This document shows positions 26,783-37,492 of a DNA stretch of 64,000 nt, in pieces. A program made the translations under genes and the position numbers. The notes under the pieces are model-generated. The model was given only the letters and a program-made list of their open reading frames with translations, was not told the DNA's origin and made no database searches. The stretch is from Syntrophomonas sp. (lineage in GTDB: Bacteria; Bacillota; Syntrophomonadia; Syntrophomonadales; Syntrophomonadaceae): positions 36,407-100,406 of the forward strand of contig JAENZE010000014.1 of the NCBI GenBank assembly GCA_016841425.1, given 5' to 3'. Within the stretch, counting starts at the first letter, position 1, and every line of letters starts with the position of its first letter.

Positions 26783-27003
26783 GTTTCCCCTATAAGCCCC
26801 TCGAGAAAGAAGGCTTTAGGGTACCCTCACTAAGTGACGCCCTGCACTGAGCCGTGAGGATACTCAGCCGGACGAGCCGCTTAAGCGGCTAGTGCAAAAT
26901 TATCTTCTGCAGTTATTTGTGTTTTTCGCCTTTTTATCGAGCTGGCGACAACTCGGCTCGCTGCCCAACTCACCTATTCCCCCGTCGAAACCTTTACGCC
27001 CCC
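26653..27003 (-). ncRNA. ssrA: tmRNA (SsrA)
   Basis: 351 nt. The acceptor stem pairs 5' GGGGGCG (27003-26997) with CGCCTCC before an encoded ACCA end. The T-arm GGGGGTTCGACTCCCCC is visible. The mRNA-like part probably resumes at GCA and encodes AEDNFALAA followed by TAA, ending in the usual ALAA degron. It rescues stalled ribosomes together with SmpB. The smpB gene lies upstream. A promoter with consensus elements overlaps the smpB stop. Resume-codon placement is inferred from the tag end and the UAACUGCA context. Confidence 0.95.
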
Positions 27004-27055
27004 TTGTGGTTTGTATAACTGCACCGAAGGTTGTTTTAAGTGTCTTGGAATACTG

Positions 27056-27084
27056 ATTTTACACCCTGTTTGATTTATTGTCAA
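27056..27084 (-). promoter_or_regulatory. Sigma-A promoter of ssrA
   Basis: TTGACA (27079-27084), 17 bp, TAAAAT (27056-27061), read leftward. The -35 overlaps the stop codon of smpB. Transcription would start about 45 nt before the mature tmRNA 5' end, consistent with RNase P processing. Confidence 0.8.
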
Positions 27085-27554
27085 CTAGACCGGCCGCGCT
27101 CCTTTACAGCTCTTTCTATATCGCGTTTGGCATCGCGGCTGGCTATGTCTTCCCGTTTGTCATACATCTTTTTACCTACGGCTACGGCCAGGTCCATTTT
27201 GGCCAGACCGTTTTTGAAGTAAATTTTTAAGGGTATCAGAGTATAACCCTTTTCCTGCTGCAGACCCAGCAGACGGTTTATTTCCCGCCTGTGCAGCAAT
27301 AGTTTTTTGGGTCTTAATGGATCATGGTTAAATAAATTGCCCTTTTCATAGGGGCTGATATGAAAGTTGTTCACCCATACCTCGCCGCCCTTAACTACTG
27401 CATAGGCATCCTGCAGGTTACCTTTTCCCGCGCGCAGAGATTTTACTTCTGTGCCCTTTAGGGCCATGCCGGCTTCAAAGGCTTCTTTTATATGATAATT
27501 GTGTCTTGCTTTCCGGTTTTCTACCACCGGTTTTATTCCGGTTTTCTTAGGCAT
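27081..27554 (-). CDS. smpB: SsrA-binding protein SmpB
   Basis: 157 aa, full length. Conserved blocks are [50 protein letters not shown] and the basic C-terminal tail ending [12 protein letters not shown], which enters the ribosomal mRNA channel. It binds tmRNA for trans-translation. It lies directly upstream of ssrA, the common Firmicute order. Confidence 0.97.
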   Translation of the reverse strand: MPKKTGIKPVVENRKARHNYHIKEAFEAGMALKGTEVKSLRAGKGNLQDAYAVVKGGEVWVNNFHISPYEKGNLFNHDPLRPKKLLLHRREINRLLGLQQEKGYTLIPLKIYFKNGLAKMDLAVAVGKKMYDKREDIASRDAKRDIERAVKERGRSS

Positions 27555-27741
27555 GATGCACCTCTATAATAGTTTTTAACTGTTCAGGATAATAAATCCT
27601 ACCGGCCGATTATCTCAAAAATATACCCTCGTCTCGGTAAGTATAAACCAGGACCAGGGTTTTTACTTCTATTCCACTGTATTAATTATACCCCCGCTGC
27701 AGGCATTCAGTCAAGAATTCCTATAGTACAGAGACTTTCCC

Positions 27742-28140
27742 TTATATATTTGATGCGGCCAATACTGCTAAATTCTGATTTTTATAAAGACAATCGACGT
27801 ATTGAAAGCCGACCATCCTTAGATCATTATACATGTCCCAGATAGTACCTGGTTTATCTCCTATAGCCTGATAGTTGTCCAGTTGTCTTTGCTTCAGTTC
27901 CGAAAACGTATATTCTTCACCCAGTTCAACTTTAAGTCTTTCCATCATCCACCATATGTAATTATTAAATTCCCAATTATTGATGGCAGGCGATTCACAC
28001 TTAAAAAGATCTCCGTTGATAGATACGCCATTAGGTTTTAATATCTTGCTTATATCTGAGTAAAGCCCTAATCTTTTTTTCATACTCGACGTGATGCAGG
28101 GCAAAACAAGAAACGACTAATCTTATTACCTTAATTGAGC
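27742..28140 (-). pseudogene. Broken SAM-dependent methyltransferase
   Basis: The open part (27742-28104) has LYSDISKILKPNGVSINGDL and the tail of a class I methyltransferase. Just upstream, another frame reads LVVSCFALHHVEYEKK, the expected preceding block (post-motif II with HH). The two join across a run of seven A (in GAAAAAAAG), so a frameshift in that homopolymer splits the gene. The N-terminal SAM-binding motif I was not found upstream, so the gene is also truncated. It is not expected to be active. The substrate is unknown. Confidence 0.65.
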
Positions 28141-28221
28141 ATCTTACAAATCTGGTAGACTTTGCTATTAGCCTTCTATACAATTAAGAGTAAAATGACG
28201 TAGAGGAGTAGGAGATTGAAC

Positions 28222-29376
28222 ATGAATAAAAACTTACTGTCTTCCCGGGTCCAGCAATTATCTCCCTTTATCGTTATGGAAGTACTGGAAAAGGCGCAGG
28301 TTATGATGGCCCAGGGGGAGGATATTATACATCTGGAGGTGGGCGAACCCGATTTCGCTACTCCAGAACCGGTCAAGGAAGCGGCCTTAAGGGCGATGCG
28401 GGAGGATGATACTCATTACACACACAGCCTGGGCAAAATCACCCTGCGGGAAGAAATTGCCAGTTACTACTGGAAAAAGTACCGGGTGGAGATATCCCCC
28501 GAGCAGGTTATAGTAACTTCTGGCACCTCGCCAGCCATGCTGCTGATTTTTTCGGCGCTCCTGGAGAAGGGAGATGAAGTGATCCTGTCTGATCCTTATT
28601 ATGCTTGCTACCCCAACTTTATTCGCTATATAGATGGACAGCCCGTAACGGTACCGGTAGGCGAGGAAGATGGATTTAAATATCAGCCTGAAGATATTAA
28701 ACAGCATTTGAGCCCGCTGACCCGGGCTATCATGGTTAATTCACCCAGCAATCCTACCGGATCAGTTTTCAGCGCTGCCGACCTTAAAGCACTGGCTGAC
28801 CTGGATCAAATGATCATATCAGATGAAATATATAATGGGCTGATTTATGAAGGTGAGGAACACAGTATTTTAGAGTTTACCGATCGGGCTTTTGTTATTA
28901 ATGGGTTTTCCAAACTCTATGCTATGACCGGCTGGCGGCTGGGCTATGTTATTGCTCCCCGGGAATATATCCGGTCCATGCAGATAATGCAGCAGAACTT
29001 TTTTATCTGTGCATCTTCCTTTGCTCAGAAGGGGGGCATTGCCGCCCTTAGAGACTGCGATAAAGCAGTCAGCCAAATGCTGTCTGTATACAACGAACGT
29101 CGCTTGTATCTTTTAGAACGCCTCAAAAAGATGGGAATTGCCACTAGGCACGACCCCAGTGGAGCTTTCTATGCCCTGGCCAATGTGAAAAGATATACTG
29201 ACAATTCCTATGATTTTGCCTTTCAGATCCTGGAGGAAGCCAAGGTGGCAGTAACTCCTGGCATTGATTTCGGGAGCAACTGCGAAGGCTATATTCGCTT
29301 TTCTTATGCCAATTCTTTAAGCAATATCAAGGAAGGACTGAATAGACTGGAGGCTTTCCTGCAAAGTCTGGGATAG
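28222..29376 (+). CDS. Class I PLP-dependent aminotransferase (AspC family)
   Basis: 384 aa from ATG 28222, with GGAG 7 nt upstream. The PLP Schiff-base lysine lies in INGFSKLYAMTGWRLGY. Other family marks are VEVGEPDFATPEPVK near the start, NSPSNPTGSVF, SDEIYNG and a C-terminal IRFSYA arginine block that binds the substrate carboxylate. It resembles the aspartate/alanine-type Ib group. The exact amino donor is not readable. It is the only plus-strand gene in the core region, isolated between the broken methyltransferase and repeat DNA. Confidence 0.9.
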   Translation: MNKNLLSSRVQQLSPFIVMEVLEKAQVMMAQGEDIIHLEVGEPDFATPEPVKEAALRAMREDDTHYTHSLGKITLREEIASYYWKKYRVEISPEQVIVTSGTSPAMLLIFSALLEKGDEVILSDPYYACYPNFIRYIDGQPVTVPVGEEDGFKYQPEDIKQHLSPLTRAIMVNSPSNPTGSVFSAADLKALADLDQMIISDEIYNGLIYEGEEHSILEFTDRAFVINGFSKLYAMTGWRLGYVIAPREYIRSMQIMQQNFFICASSFAQKGGIAALRDCDKAVSQMLSVYNERRLYLLERLKKMGIATRHDPSGAFYALANVKRYTDNSYDFAFQILEEAKVAVTPGIDFGSNCEGYIRFSYANSLSNIKEGLNRLEAFLQSLG

Positions 29377-29463
29377 ATGAATAGCGGCGAGTAATTTGGT
29401 TACATTAGAGGCATTACGTATGCAGTTAATATTCCCGCCATTCGTTAAGGCTAAAACCGGCTG

Positions 29464-29543
29464 CAACATTGATTACAACCAATGGGAGTATAAGTAGTAC
29501 CCGCAACATTAATTACGACCAGCGGGAGTATAGGTAGTGTCCG
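29464..29543. repeat. Two tandem copies of a 40-bp unit
   Basis: 29464-29503 and 29504-29543 share a unit starting CAACATTGATTACAACC and CAACATTAATTACGACC, with about eight substitutions. It lies in the non-coding gap after the aminotransferase. No gene is visible between 29377 and 29653. The following sequence (to 29650) includes another purine-rich segment, GGGTGAAGGTGACGGAGGG. Confidence 0.75.
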
Positions 29544-29653
29544 AAGGGTGAAGGTGACGGAGGGACAAAGCATAATGCTCGCCCGCAGCTGTTACGATCA
29601 GGTGAACATGTTGCTTAATCAGTTAGTGCCAAGCCGGGATATTAACTTAGCCG

Positions 29654-29965
29654 GGGAAACAAAAGAACCATCCGCGACCACTGAAAAAGTTCCAAAACTT
29701 GCGCCAGGGTATGTATAAATATACTGGCGGCCGTTGGCGAAGCATGGGTAACAACATCCTGCGAAGGCGATTAGCGGAAGGGGGCGAGCGGCACGGACGC
29801 CGCGAGAGCGCCGCTGAGCACGGATGCGAATTGGCGCTGTACCCCTGGAGGTAATCGACAAGCAGTTAATGTTGTCCATGCGTAGACTGGGAGCAAGTGT
29901 ATTTATACATACCCGTTTACCCAAATAGCCTTTTTCAGTGGTCACGAACCATCCCCTTGTTTCCC
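29654..29965. mobile_element. MITE-like element copy 1, with structured interior
   Basis: Terminal inverted repeats of about 35 bp run 29654-29689 (GGGAAACAAAAGAACC to ACCACTGAAAAAG) and 29930-29965. An inner 18-bp inverted repeat (GGGTATGTATAAATATAC, 29707-29724, with 29897-29914) encloses a GC-rich centre with nested complementary arms. The interior is nearly identical to copy 2 at 55.9 kb. There is no transposase inside. A 108-codon antisense frame across it exists only because the repeat is GC-rich and is not treated as a gene. It lies between the aminotransferase and rnr. Confidence 0.9.
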
Positions 29966-29974
29966 TTAACTGAA

Positions 29975-30007
29975 AATGCGACGTTGAGAACCGTCCCCTG
30001 TCGCATT
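29975..30007. repeat. REP-like palindrome overlapping the rnr stop
   Basis: AATGCGAC (29975-29982) pairs with GTCGCATT (30000-30007) around a GAACCGTCCCC core. The core resembles the outer end of the MITE TIRs (GGGGACGGTCC). The right arm includes the last bases of rnr. It may serve as the rnr terminator stem, although no T-run follows. Confidence 0.6.
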
Positions 30008-32126
30008 AGTGGATAAGTTCGAAGTCGATTTTGGCTTCGTTGACATCTACTTTTGCCAGCAGAACTTTTACCGGGTCTCCGATGACAAATTTCCGGCCGG
30101 TGTGGTTGCCTGCCAAGGTATAGTTGCGGTCATTAAATACATAATAATCATCGACTATAGAGGATATATGAACCAGACCTTCTACGGTATTGGGCAGTTC
30201 AACGAAGAACCCGAAGGATAGTACGGAGGAGATTTTTCCGGTGAATTCTTCTCCTATAAAAGGCTCCATATACTGGGCCTTTTTAATGCTGACCAGTTCT
30301 CGTTCTGCTTCTTCGGCCTTTATCTCCTGCAGAGTCGAATGTTCACCATATTCTGTCATCTTAGCTGTTAAACTGGCTTTCTTACGCTCACTGATGCTAT
30401 GTCCCAGCATAAGGCTCAAGACCCGGTGTACGATCAGATCCGGATATCGCCGGATCGGACTGGTAAAGTGGCAGTAATATTCAGAAGCCAGCCCGAAGTG
30501 GCCCAGGGCCTGGGGCACATAGCGGGCATGTTTCATGGAACGCAAAATCATCAAGGAAATCATTTGTTCCTCCGGCCGACCTTTTATATCATCCAGGATT
30601 TTCTGGAACAATCGGGGTTGAATTTTCCGGCCTTTGATCTGATGTCCGAACACTCCCAGCACATGGTTTAATTTAACCAGCGCATCTTCATCCGGGTTTT
30701 CATGAACGCGGTACAGTATGGGCAGTTCCTGGTCATACATATGTCTGGCCACCGTCTCATTGGCTTTTATCATGAAGTCTTCGATCAGCTTTTCTCCATC
30801 ACCCTGCTCACGGCGTTTTATTTCTATAGGTACCCCGTTATCATCGACAATTACTTTGGATTCCGGGAAATCAAAGTCCAGCATGCCTCGATCCATTCTC
30901 TCAGCTCTAATAATGTCAGCCAGTTCTTTCATGAGGAAAAAGCTGTCGATATAATCCCGATAGCGGTCCTTTAGGCCGTCGTCCTCACCGGCCAGGATCT
31001 TATTTACATCACTGTAGGTCATGCGTTCTTTAACATTTATTATCGACTTGCGAATCTCATAATTAAAGACTTGTCCCTCTTGGTCAATATCCATGATACA
31101 GCTGAGGGCCAGACGATCCTGTTTAGCATTTAAACTGCATATATCATTGGACAGCTGCGGCGGCAGCATAGGCAGTACTCTATTGATCAGGTAGACACTG
31201 GTTCCTCTTTTGCAGGCTTCCTTATCTAATTTGCTGTCTTCCCGCACATAATGAGATACATCTGCAATGTGCACTCCAAGTCGGTAACCACCTGCTATTT
31301 TCTCCACTGACACCGCGTCATCCAGGTCTTTGGCATCTTCCCCATCGATAGTCACCATGGAGACCTTTCTCAGATCCAGCCTTTTACGCAGTTCCGATTC
31401 CGAAACTGGCTGGGCCGAAGCTTGTACTGCCTCCTCCACTACACTGTCTGGAAACTCGGAAGCCAGTCCGTGTTTTTTGATCACTACCTGTACATCCAGG
31501 CCGGGCTGCCCTTTTTTCCCCAGTACCTCCAGGATCTTTCCCTCGGCAATCCCCTTTTTATCCGGCCAGGAAGTGATGCTTACCAGCACTTTGTCCCCTG
31601 GATTCACTTTTAACTTGCGGGTTCGGCTAACCGTAATGGGATATATCTGCCGCGAATCATCAGGTATAACCTGCAGCGAGTGTCTCCCGCGTTCAAAAGT
31701 GCCCACCAGTTCCTTATTGGCCCGGTTGATCACCCTCACTACTTCACCTTCCGGACGCCTCGATTCTCCATTACCATTACTCTGCTGGTACACCCTTACC
31801 AGTACCTTGTCATGGTGCATAGCACCGTTCAAGTTCCTGCCATAGACAAAAATATCGGGCGTATCCGGCTCATCCAGGATAATAAATCCATATCCGCGCT
31901 GGCTCAAGTTTATTACTCCTTTAGCCAGGTTCATTTGCTCGGGCAGTCCATACTTTTTTTTGCGAGTCTTGATTATGTCACCCTGTTTTTCCAATGTCCC
32001 CAGTACTCGCGAAAATTTGCCTTCTTCTTCAGCCTGTATCCCGAATACTTCCATAAGGTCGGTATAACTGAGCGGGTGATATGAATCCTGCCGCATGTAT
32101 TCTATAATTGTATTTTTATTTACCAT
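30006..32126 (-). CDS. rnr: Ribonuclease R
   Basis: 706 aa. Order: N-terminal winged-helix (about 1-60), cold-shock domains (about 65-220), RNB catalytic domain starting near 250 with the Asp cluster DGEDAKDLDDAV (about 263), and C-terminal S1 domain (about 625-706, FTGKISSVLSFGFFVELPNT). It is a 3'-5' processive exonuclease that degrades structured RNA and acts with tmRNA quality control. In many Firmicutes rnr neighbours smpB-ssrA. Here an aminotransferase, a broken methyltransferase and a MITE have come between them. Confidence 0.96.
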   Translation of the reverse strand: MVNKNTIIEYMRQDSYHPLSYTDLMEVFGIQAEEEGKFSRVLGTLEKQGDIIKTRKKKYGLPEQMNLAKGVINLSQRGYGFIILDEPDTPDIFVYGRNLNGAMHHDKVLVRVYQQSNGNGESRRPEGEVVRVINRANKELVGTFERGRHSLQVIPDDSRQIYPITVSRTRKLKVNPGDKVLVSITSWPDKKGIAEGKILEVLGKKGQPGLDVQVVIKKHGLASEFPDSVVEEAVQASAQPVSESELRKRLDLRKVSMVTIDGEDAKDLDDAVSVEKIAGGYRLGVHIADVSHYVREDSKLDKEACKRGTSVYLINRVLPMLPPQLSNDICSLNAKQDRLALSCIMDIDQEGQVFNYEIRKSIINVKERMTYSDVNKILAGEDDGLKDRYRDYIDSFFLMKELADIIRAERMDRGMLDFDFPESKVIVDDNGVPIEIKRREQGDGEKLIEDFMIKANETVARHMYDQELPILYRVHENPDEDALVKLNHVLGVFGHQIKGRKIQPRLFQKILDDIKGRPEEQMISLMILRSMKHARYVPQALGHFGLASEYYCHFTSPIRRYPDLIVHRVLSLMLGHSISERKKASLTAKMTEYGEHSTLQEIKAEEAERELVSIKKAQYMEPFIGEEFTGKISSVLSFGFFVELPNTVEGLVHISSIVDDYYVFNDRNYTLAGNHTGRKFVIGDPVKVLLAKVDVNEAKIDFELIH

Positions 32127-32190
32127 ATGGTCCTCCTTGCCATTTGATTGGCATTTATATTATTATTTCCTTATTCAACTGCAGTTTAAT

Positions 32191-32742
32191 CTATAAACCT
32201 ATATCGGCAGCAATTTTTTTCATGCTCTGCAGTCCCAGATCCAGGAATTCTTCCAATTCCAGACCCAGTTCCTGGCAGGTCTGCATCTGCTCCCGGCTGG
32301 CGCCTTTAGCAAAAGCCTTCTCCTTAAAGCGCTTTTTCAGTGATTTCAGCTGTACTTCTTCCAGCTTTTTATCCGGTCTCACCAGGGCAGCGGCAGTAAT
32401 AAAACCGCTCACCGGATCAGCAGCATACAACGCATGATCAATGATACTCTTTCTTTCCAGTCCGTGTACCTCATTATGCACTTTGACCGCGTATATGATA
32501 TCCTCCGGCAGACTATTTTCATTCAATATCTCGGCTCCCAATAGTGAATGGCGATGGAAATCGTCGGCTGTATAATCATAATCTATATCGTGTAAAAGCC
32601 CAGCCAAACCAAACTTATCCACATCTTCTCCCATTCTCTCGGCTATGCCTCTCATGATTGCTTCAACCGCCAGTGAATGATGCAGCAGGTTCTCGCTTTT
32701 CAAATGCTGTTTGAGCAGTTCCAGAGCTTTATTTCTGTCCAT
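32191..32742 (-). CDS. HD-domain phosphohydrolase (HDIG type)
   Basis: 183 aa. Metal-binding pattern: HHS near residue 21, LLHDIDYD near 48-55, HRHS near 63, and HNEVHG further on. The set H...HD...H...D matches HDIG hydrolases, which cleave phosphate bonds in nucleotides. The substrate cannot be told. It starts one base before the esterase stop at 32744, so the genes are co-transcribed. Confidence 0.88.
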   Translation of the reverse strand: MDRNKALELLKQHLKSENLLHHSLAVEAIMRGIAERMGEDVDKFGLAGLLHDIDYDYTADDFHRHSLLGAEILNENSLPEDIIYAVKVHNEVHGLERKSIIDHALYAADPVSGFITAAALVRPDKKLEEVQLKSLKKRFKEKAFAKGASREQMQTCQELGLELEEFLDLGLQSMKKIAADIGL

Positions 32743-32743
32743 C

Positions 32744-33520
32744 TTAAATCCCCCTGTTTTCTATTTTAGATTCACTGTCCATGAATTCGACTAATTCCTG
32801 TACCAAAATATTTTTCTCCTCATCCATAGTAGCAATATGCCCTGATTTAGGCAAGGTAACCATCTTAACCCGGCTGTTGGACAGGTGCTCTTTAATGTAT
32901 TCTACACTCCCGCTCCTTACTGCCCGGTCCCGCAGAGACTGCACCAGCATAGACGGCAGCCTGAGTTCCTCCAGCTCTTTTATAATGGTGTTTCTGAGTT
33001 GGGTAAGGCTGGTGTATGCTTTGACTGGATAACAATTATAATCGAATCTTCCCTTCCGGGCTAGCTCATTATCCTTCCGGGCTCCTTTGGTAAAATAGGG
33101 GAGCATATGCTGCATAAGCGGAGCTGCGGCTGACAGCAGACGGTACTGGGTGAAAACCGGGGCATTGATTGCTACCACTCCTTTTAGCCCTGGCAAGTGA
33201 ATCCCGGCATGCAGGGATAGCAGTCCTCCCATAGAAAGGCCAGCTACAAAAACATCTTGGTATTGCTCCAGGAGTTTTTCTCCCTCCACCTGAACCGCTT
33301 CATACCAGTCCTGCCAGGTAGTAGTATTCAAATCAGCGGGGTGGGTTCCATGACCAGGCAGAAGTATGCCGCTCACTGTGCAGCCATTCATGTCGTGCAG
33401 CAGTTCTGCAGTCGGCACCAGTTCCGAGGGTGATGCAGTAAAACCGTGTAAAAAAAGCAGGGCCTTATTGTTTTTGCCTTTTAAATAGAATGGATTCGCT
33501 TTAGGATTAACTTTCTTCAC
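32744..33520 (-). CDS. Alpha/beta hydrolase, carboxylesterase (Est30-like)
   Basis: 258 aa. FLHGFTASPSE (oxyanion region), the nucleophile elbow GLSMGG (Ser near 95), and the C-terminal SGHIATMD with the catalytic His near 228 define a monoglyceride/carboxylesterase fold. No signal peptide, so cytoplasmic. It probably hydrolyses short acyl esters. It is upstream of the HD gene and both are upstream of rnr on the same strand. Confidence 0.9.
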   Translation of the reverse strand: MKKVNPKANPFYLKGKNNKALLFLHGFTASPSELVPTAELLHDMNGCTVSGILLPGHGTHPADLNTTTWQDWYEAVQVEGEKLLEQYQDVFVAGLSMGGLLSLHAGIHLPGLKGVVAINAPVFTQYRLLSAAAPLMQHMLPYFTKGARKDNELARKGRFDYNCYPVKAYTSLTQLRNTIIKELEELRLPSMLVQSLRDRAVRSGSVEYIKEHLSNSRVKMVTLPKSGHIATMDEEKNILVQELVEFMDSESKIENRGI

Positions 33521-33704
33521 CTTATCGCTTCCTGATTTTCTGATTCAACTTTCACACCTGAACGGGAGCCTGCATTATGTTGGACAAAACGAGATAAATT
33601 CACGTCAGTTGTCCCATTACAGGGTTGTAGCCTAAGGATGAAGGCGGGACAAATACTCGCCAAGCTCGGTTGTCATGCTGAAAGTTTCTATTATAAAAAT
33701 TATA

Positions 33705-33741
33705 CACAAAAAAGCAGGCGGATAAAAATCTGCCTGCCTCT
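33705..33741 (-). terminator. Rho-independent terminator after hppA
   Basis: GCAGGC and GCCTGC plus GAT/ATC inner pairs form a stem. On the minus strand it is followed by TTTTTTGTGT. It lies about 35 bp after the hppA stop and closes the hppA unit. Between this and 33540 is non-coding sequence with weak GGACAA/TTGTCC palindromes but no gene. Confidence 0.85.
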
Positions 33742-33772
33742 CAGTTTATCGTTGCTTACATACAGTATTCTA

Positions 33773-35758
33773 TTAAAGTAGTGGAGCAATAAAAACCAGT
33801 GAAACTATAGCCATAAGCTTGAGCAGAATATTCAGTGAAGGCCCGGCGGTATCCTTGCAAGGGTCACCTACGGTATCGCCAACTACTCCTGCTGCATGAG
33901 CCTCACTGCCTTTTCCCCCATAATTACCAGATTCAATATATTTCTTGGCGTTGTCCCAGGCTCCTCCGGCATTGGCCAGCATAATCGCCAGACATACTCC
34001 GGATGCAATAGAACCAGCCAGCATTCCAGCAAGTGCTTCGCCCTTCAGGAACATACCCACCAGTACCGGAGCTACAATAGCCAGCAAGCCAGGCACTACC
34101 ATCTCCTTGATAGCAGATCTGGTGCTGATATCCACGCAGCGGGCATAATCGGCTTTGGCGGTTCCTTCCATCAACCCGGTGATTTCGCGGAACTGTCTTC
34201 TTACTTCTTCCACCATTTCCGCCGCTGCTCTTCCTACCGCTCCCATGGTCAGAGCACAGAAGAAGAAAGGCAGCATAGCACCTATCAGAACACCCACCAT
34301 AACCATGGGGTTAAGGAGGTTAACAGTTTCAACTCCGGCTACCTGCGAAAAAGCGCTCAATAGAGCCAGGGCAGTTAGGGCGGCCGAGCCAATCGCAAAT
34401 CCTTTCCCTATGGCAGCGGTAGTATTTCCTACCGAGTCCAATCTATCAGTAGTTTCCCGTACCTCGTGCGGCAGTTGAGCCATTTCGGCTATACCACCCG
34501 CATTATCGGCTATGGGACCATAAGCATCAACTGCTACCACCATTCCGGTAGTCGCCAGCATTCCCACTGCTGCCAGTGCAATACCATATAATCCACCGGT
34601 TAGAAAAGCTATTACAATCGCAGCACATATAATCAGTATAGGAATCAAAGTGGAGAACATGCCTACTCCCAATCCGGATATGATTACGGTGGCAGGTCCG
34701 GTTAGAGCGGATTTTGCTATGCCTTTAACCGGCTTATACTCATCTGAAGTATAGTACTCGGTGACCAGACCAATTATAGTTCCTGCAACCAGTCCGGCTA
34801 CCAGAGACCAGAATACTCCGAAATATGCTTCTGGCAGCAGATACTTAACAGCAAAATAAGCTATCACTATAAGAATCCCGGCTGAACTAAATGTACCGGC
34901 ATTTAATGCTTTAAGAGGGTTGGTCTTTTCATCAGTTCTTACGAAGAAGGTACCTATAATAGATGCTAAAACTCCCCCAGCAGCTATAACTGCCGGCAGG
35001 AATATTCCGCCCATACCATACAGGGCCATTCCTACTGCACCCAGGGTCATAGCGGCGATGATTGATCCTACATATGATTCAAAAAGGTCAGCGCCCATGC
35101 CAGCCACGTCACCTACATTGTCCCCTACGTTGTCCGCAATGGTAGCCGGATTTCTAGGGTCATCTTCTGGAATCCCTGCTTCCACTTTACCTACCAAATC
35201 GGCTCCAACATCGGCAGCTTTCGTATATATTCCTCCGCCTACACGACCAAACAGGGCTATAGAACTGCCCCCCAGTGCAAACCCGTTAACTATCGAAGGT
35301 TCTCCGAAAATTATGTACAGTAATCCCAGTCCTAACAGACCCAAACCAGAAACCGCCATTCCCATGACCGCTCCTCCGGAAAAAGCTACTCCCAGAGCGG
35401 CATTCTGCGAGGTCCGAGCCGCATTTGCGGTTCTGACATTGGCCTTGGTAGCCACGCTCATTCCAATAAAACCGGCCGTAGCAGAACATACAGCACCTAC
35501 CAGAAAACAGATGGCCGTTTCCCAGCTGTTGTTAGGCAGGGCTAAACCGAGTACCAAAAATATAAATACCACAAAGGCTGCTAGAGCCGTATATTGCCTT
35601 CTTAAAAAGGCCATAGCCCCTTCATGAATATGTCCTGCTATTTCAATCATTCTTTCATTGCCGGGTTCTGCTTTATTTACTCTGCCAGCCAGATAAACCG
35701 CAAAAAGAAGAGCAATTGCTCCTCCTGTGGGAGCATACATCGCCAGGTTTTCTAACAC
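33773..35758 (-). CDS. hppA: Membrane pyrophosphatase, K+-dependent, Na+ or H+ pumping
   Basis: 661 aa with about 16 hydrophobic segments. The PPi-binding loop [19 protein letters not shown] (about residues 186-204) and DNVGDNVGD are present. The segment [10 protein letters not shown] (about 444) has Ala where K+-independent enzymes have Lys, so this is the K+-dependent class, whose members mostly pump Na+. It converts PPi into an ion gradient, useful for an energy-limited anaerobe. It lies downstream of secG and ends at a clear terminator. Confidence 0.95.
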   Translation of the reverse strand: MLENLAMYAPTGGAIALLFAVYLAGRVNKAEPGNERMIEIAGHIHEGAMAFLRRQYTALAAFVVFIFLVLGLALPNNSWETAICFLVGAVCSATAGFIGMSVATKANVRTANAARTSQNAALGVAFSGGAVMGMAVSGLGLLGLGLLYIIFGEPSIVNGFALGGSSIALFGRVGGGIYTKAADVGADLVGKVEAGIPEDDPRNPATIADNVGDNVGDVAGMGADLFESYVGSIIAAMTLGAVGMALYGMGGIFLPAVIAAGGVLASIIGTFFVRTDEKTNPLKALNAGTFSSAGILIVIAYFAVKYLLPEAYFGVFWSLVAGLVAGTIIGLVTEYYTSDEYKPVKGIAKSALTGPATVIISGLGVGMFSTLIPILIICAAIVIAFLTGGLYGIALAAVGMLATTGMVVAVDAYGPIADNAGGIAEMAQLPHEVRETTDRLDSVGNTTAAIGKGFAIGSAALTALALLSAFSQVAGVETVNLLNPMVMVGVLIGAMLPFFFCALTMGAVGRAAAEMVEEVRRQFREITGLMEGTAKADYARCVDISTRSAIKEMVVPGLLAIVAPVLVGMFLKGEALAGMLAGSIASGVCLAIMLANAGGAWDNAKKYIESGNYGGKGSEAHAAGVVGDTVGDPCKDTAGPSLNILLKLMAIVSLVFIAPLL

Positions 35759-35830
35759 AATAACAAATCCTCCTTATACAAAATAACGAAGTGAAATCAA
35801 GGTATTTATTGCCTCGGACAAATATTCACT

Positions 35831-36058
35831 TTACAGTACAGCAATTACCAGAGTTATTATCATAAATGCTGCCACCAGCCAGGCTGTAACCTTGGCCAGC
35901 AATTCATCCAGGCCTTTCTTTTTGCCGCCAAACAGGGCTTCACTTCCACCTGCGATGCTGCCTGATAACCCGGCGCTTTTACCTGATTGAAGCAGTATAG
36001 TAGCAATGAGCCCGAGTCCAAGCAGAACCTGAAATACCAAAGCTATAGTTTTTATCAT
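35831..36058 (-). CDS. secG: Protein translocase subunit SecG
   Basis: 75 aa with two hydrophobic segments (residues 5-23 and 54-73) joined by LLQSGKSAGLSGSIAGGSEA and LFGGKKKGLDELL, the signature cytoplasmic loop. It is part of the SecYEG channel. It follows eno by 88 bp, a common Clostridia arrangement. Confidence 0.95.
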   Translation of the reverse strand: MIKTIALVFQVLLGLGLIATILLQSGKSAGLSGSIAGGSEALFGGKKKGLDELLAKVTAWLVAAFMIITLVIAVL

Positions 36059-36146
36059 GATTTCACCTCCGTTTCAAGCAATCCGCTATAAAAGCCAAAA
36101 TATATTTTATCACATTAATATTGTATATAACAATACGCTGGCGTAA

Positions 36147-37448
<1,302 letters not shown>

Positions 37449-37492
37449 CTATTAAGCAAGTATCTTCTAATATTTATCCCGTTATGGGCAAA

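Noticed and set aside
29619..29945. 108-codon minus-strand frame in MITE copy 1 and its 103-codon twin in copy 2
   Set aside because: It exists because the repeat is GC-rich and conserved between copies. No SD, no homologous motif, and the two ends diverge.
34920..35627. 235-codon plus-strand frame antisense to hppA
   Set aside because: It is a shadow of the hppA coding strand. It is rich in Pro, Ser and Ala, with no SD and no recognisable domain.
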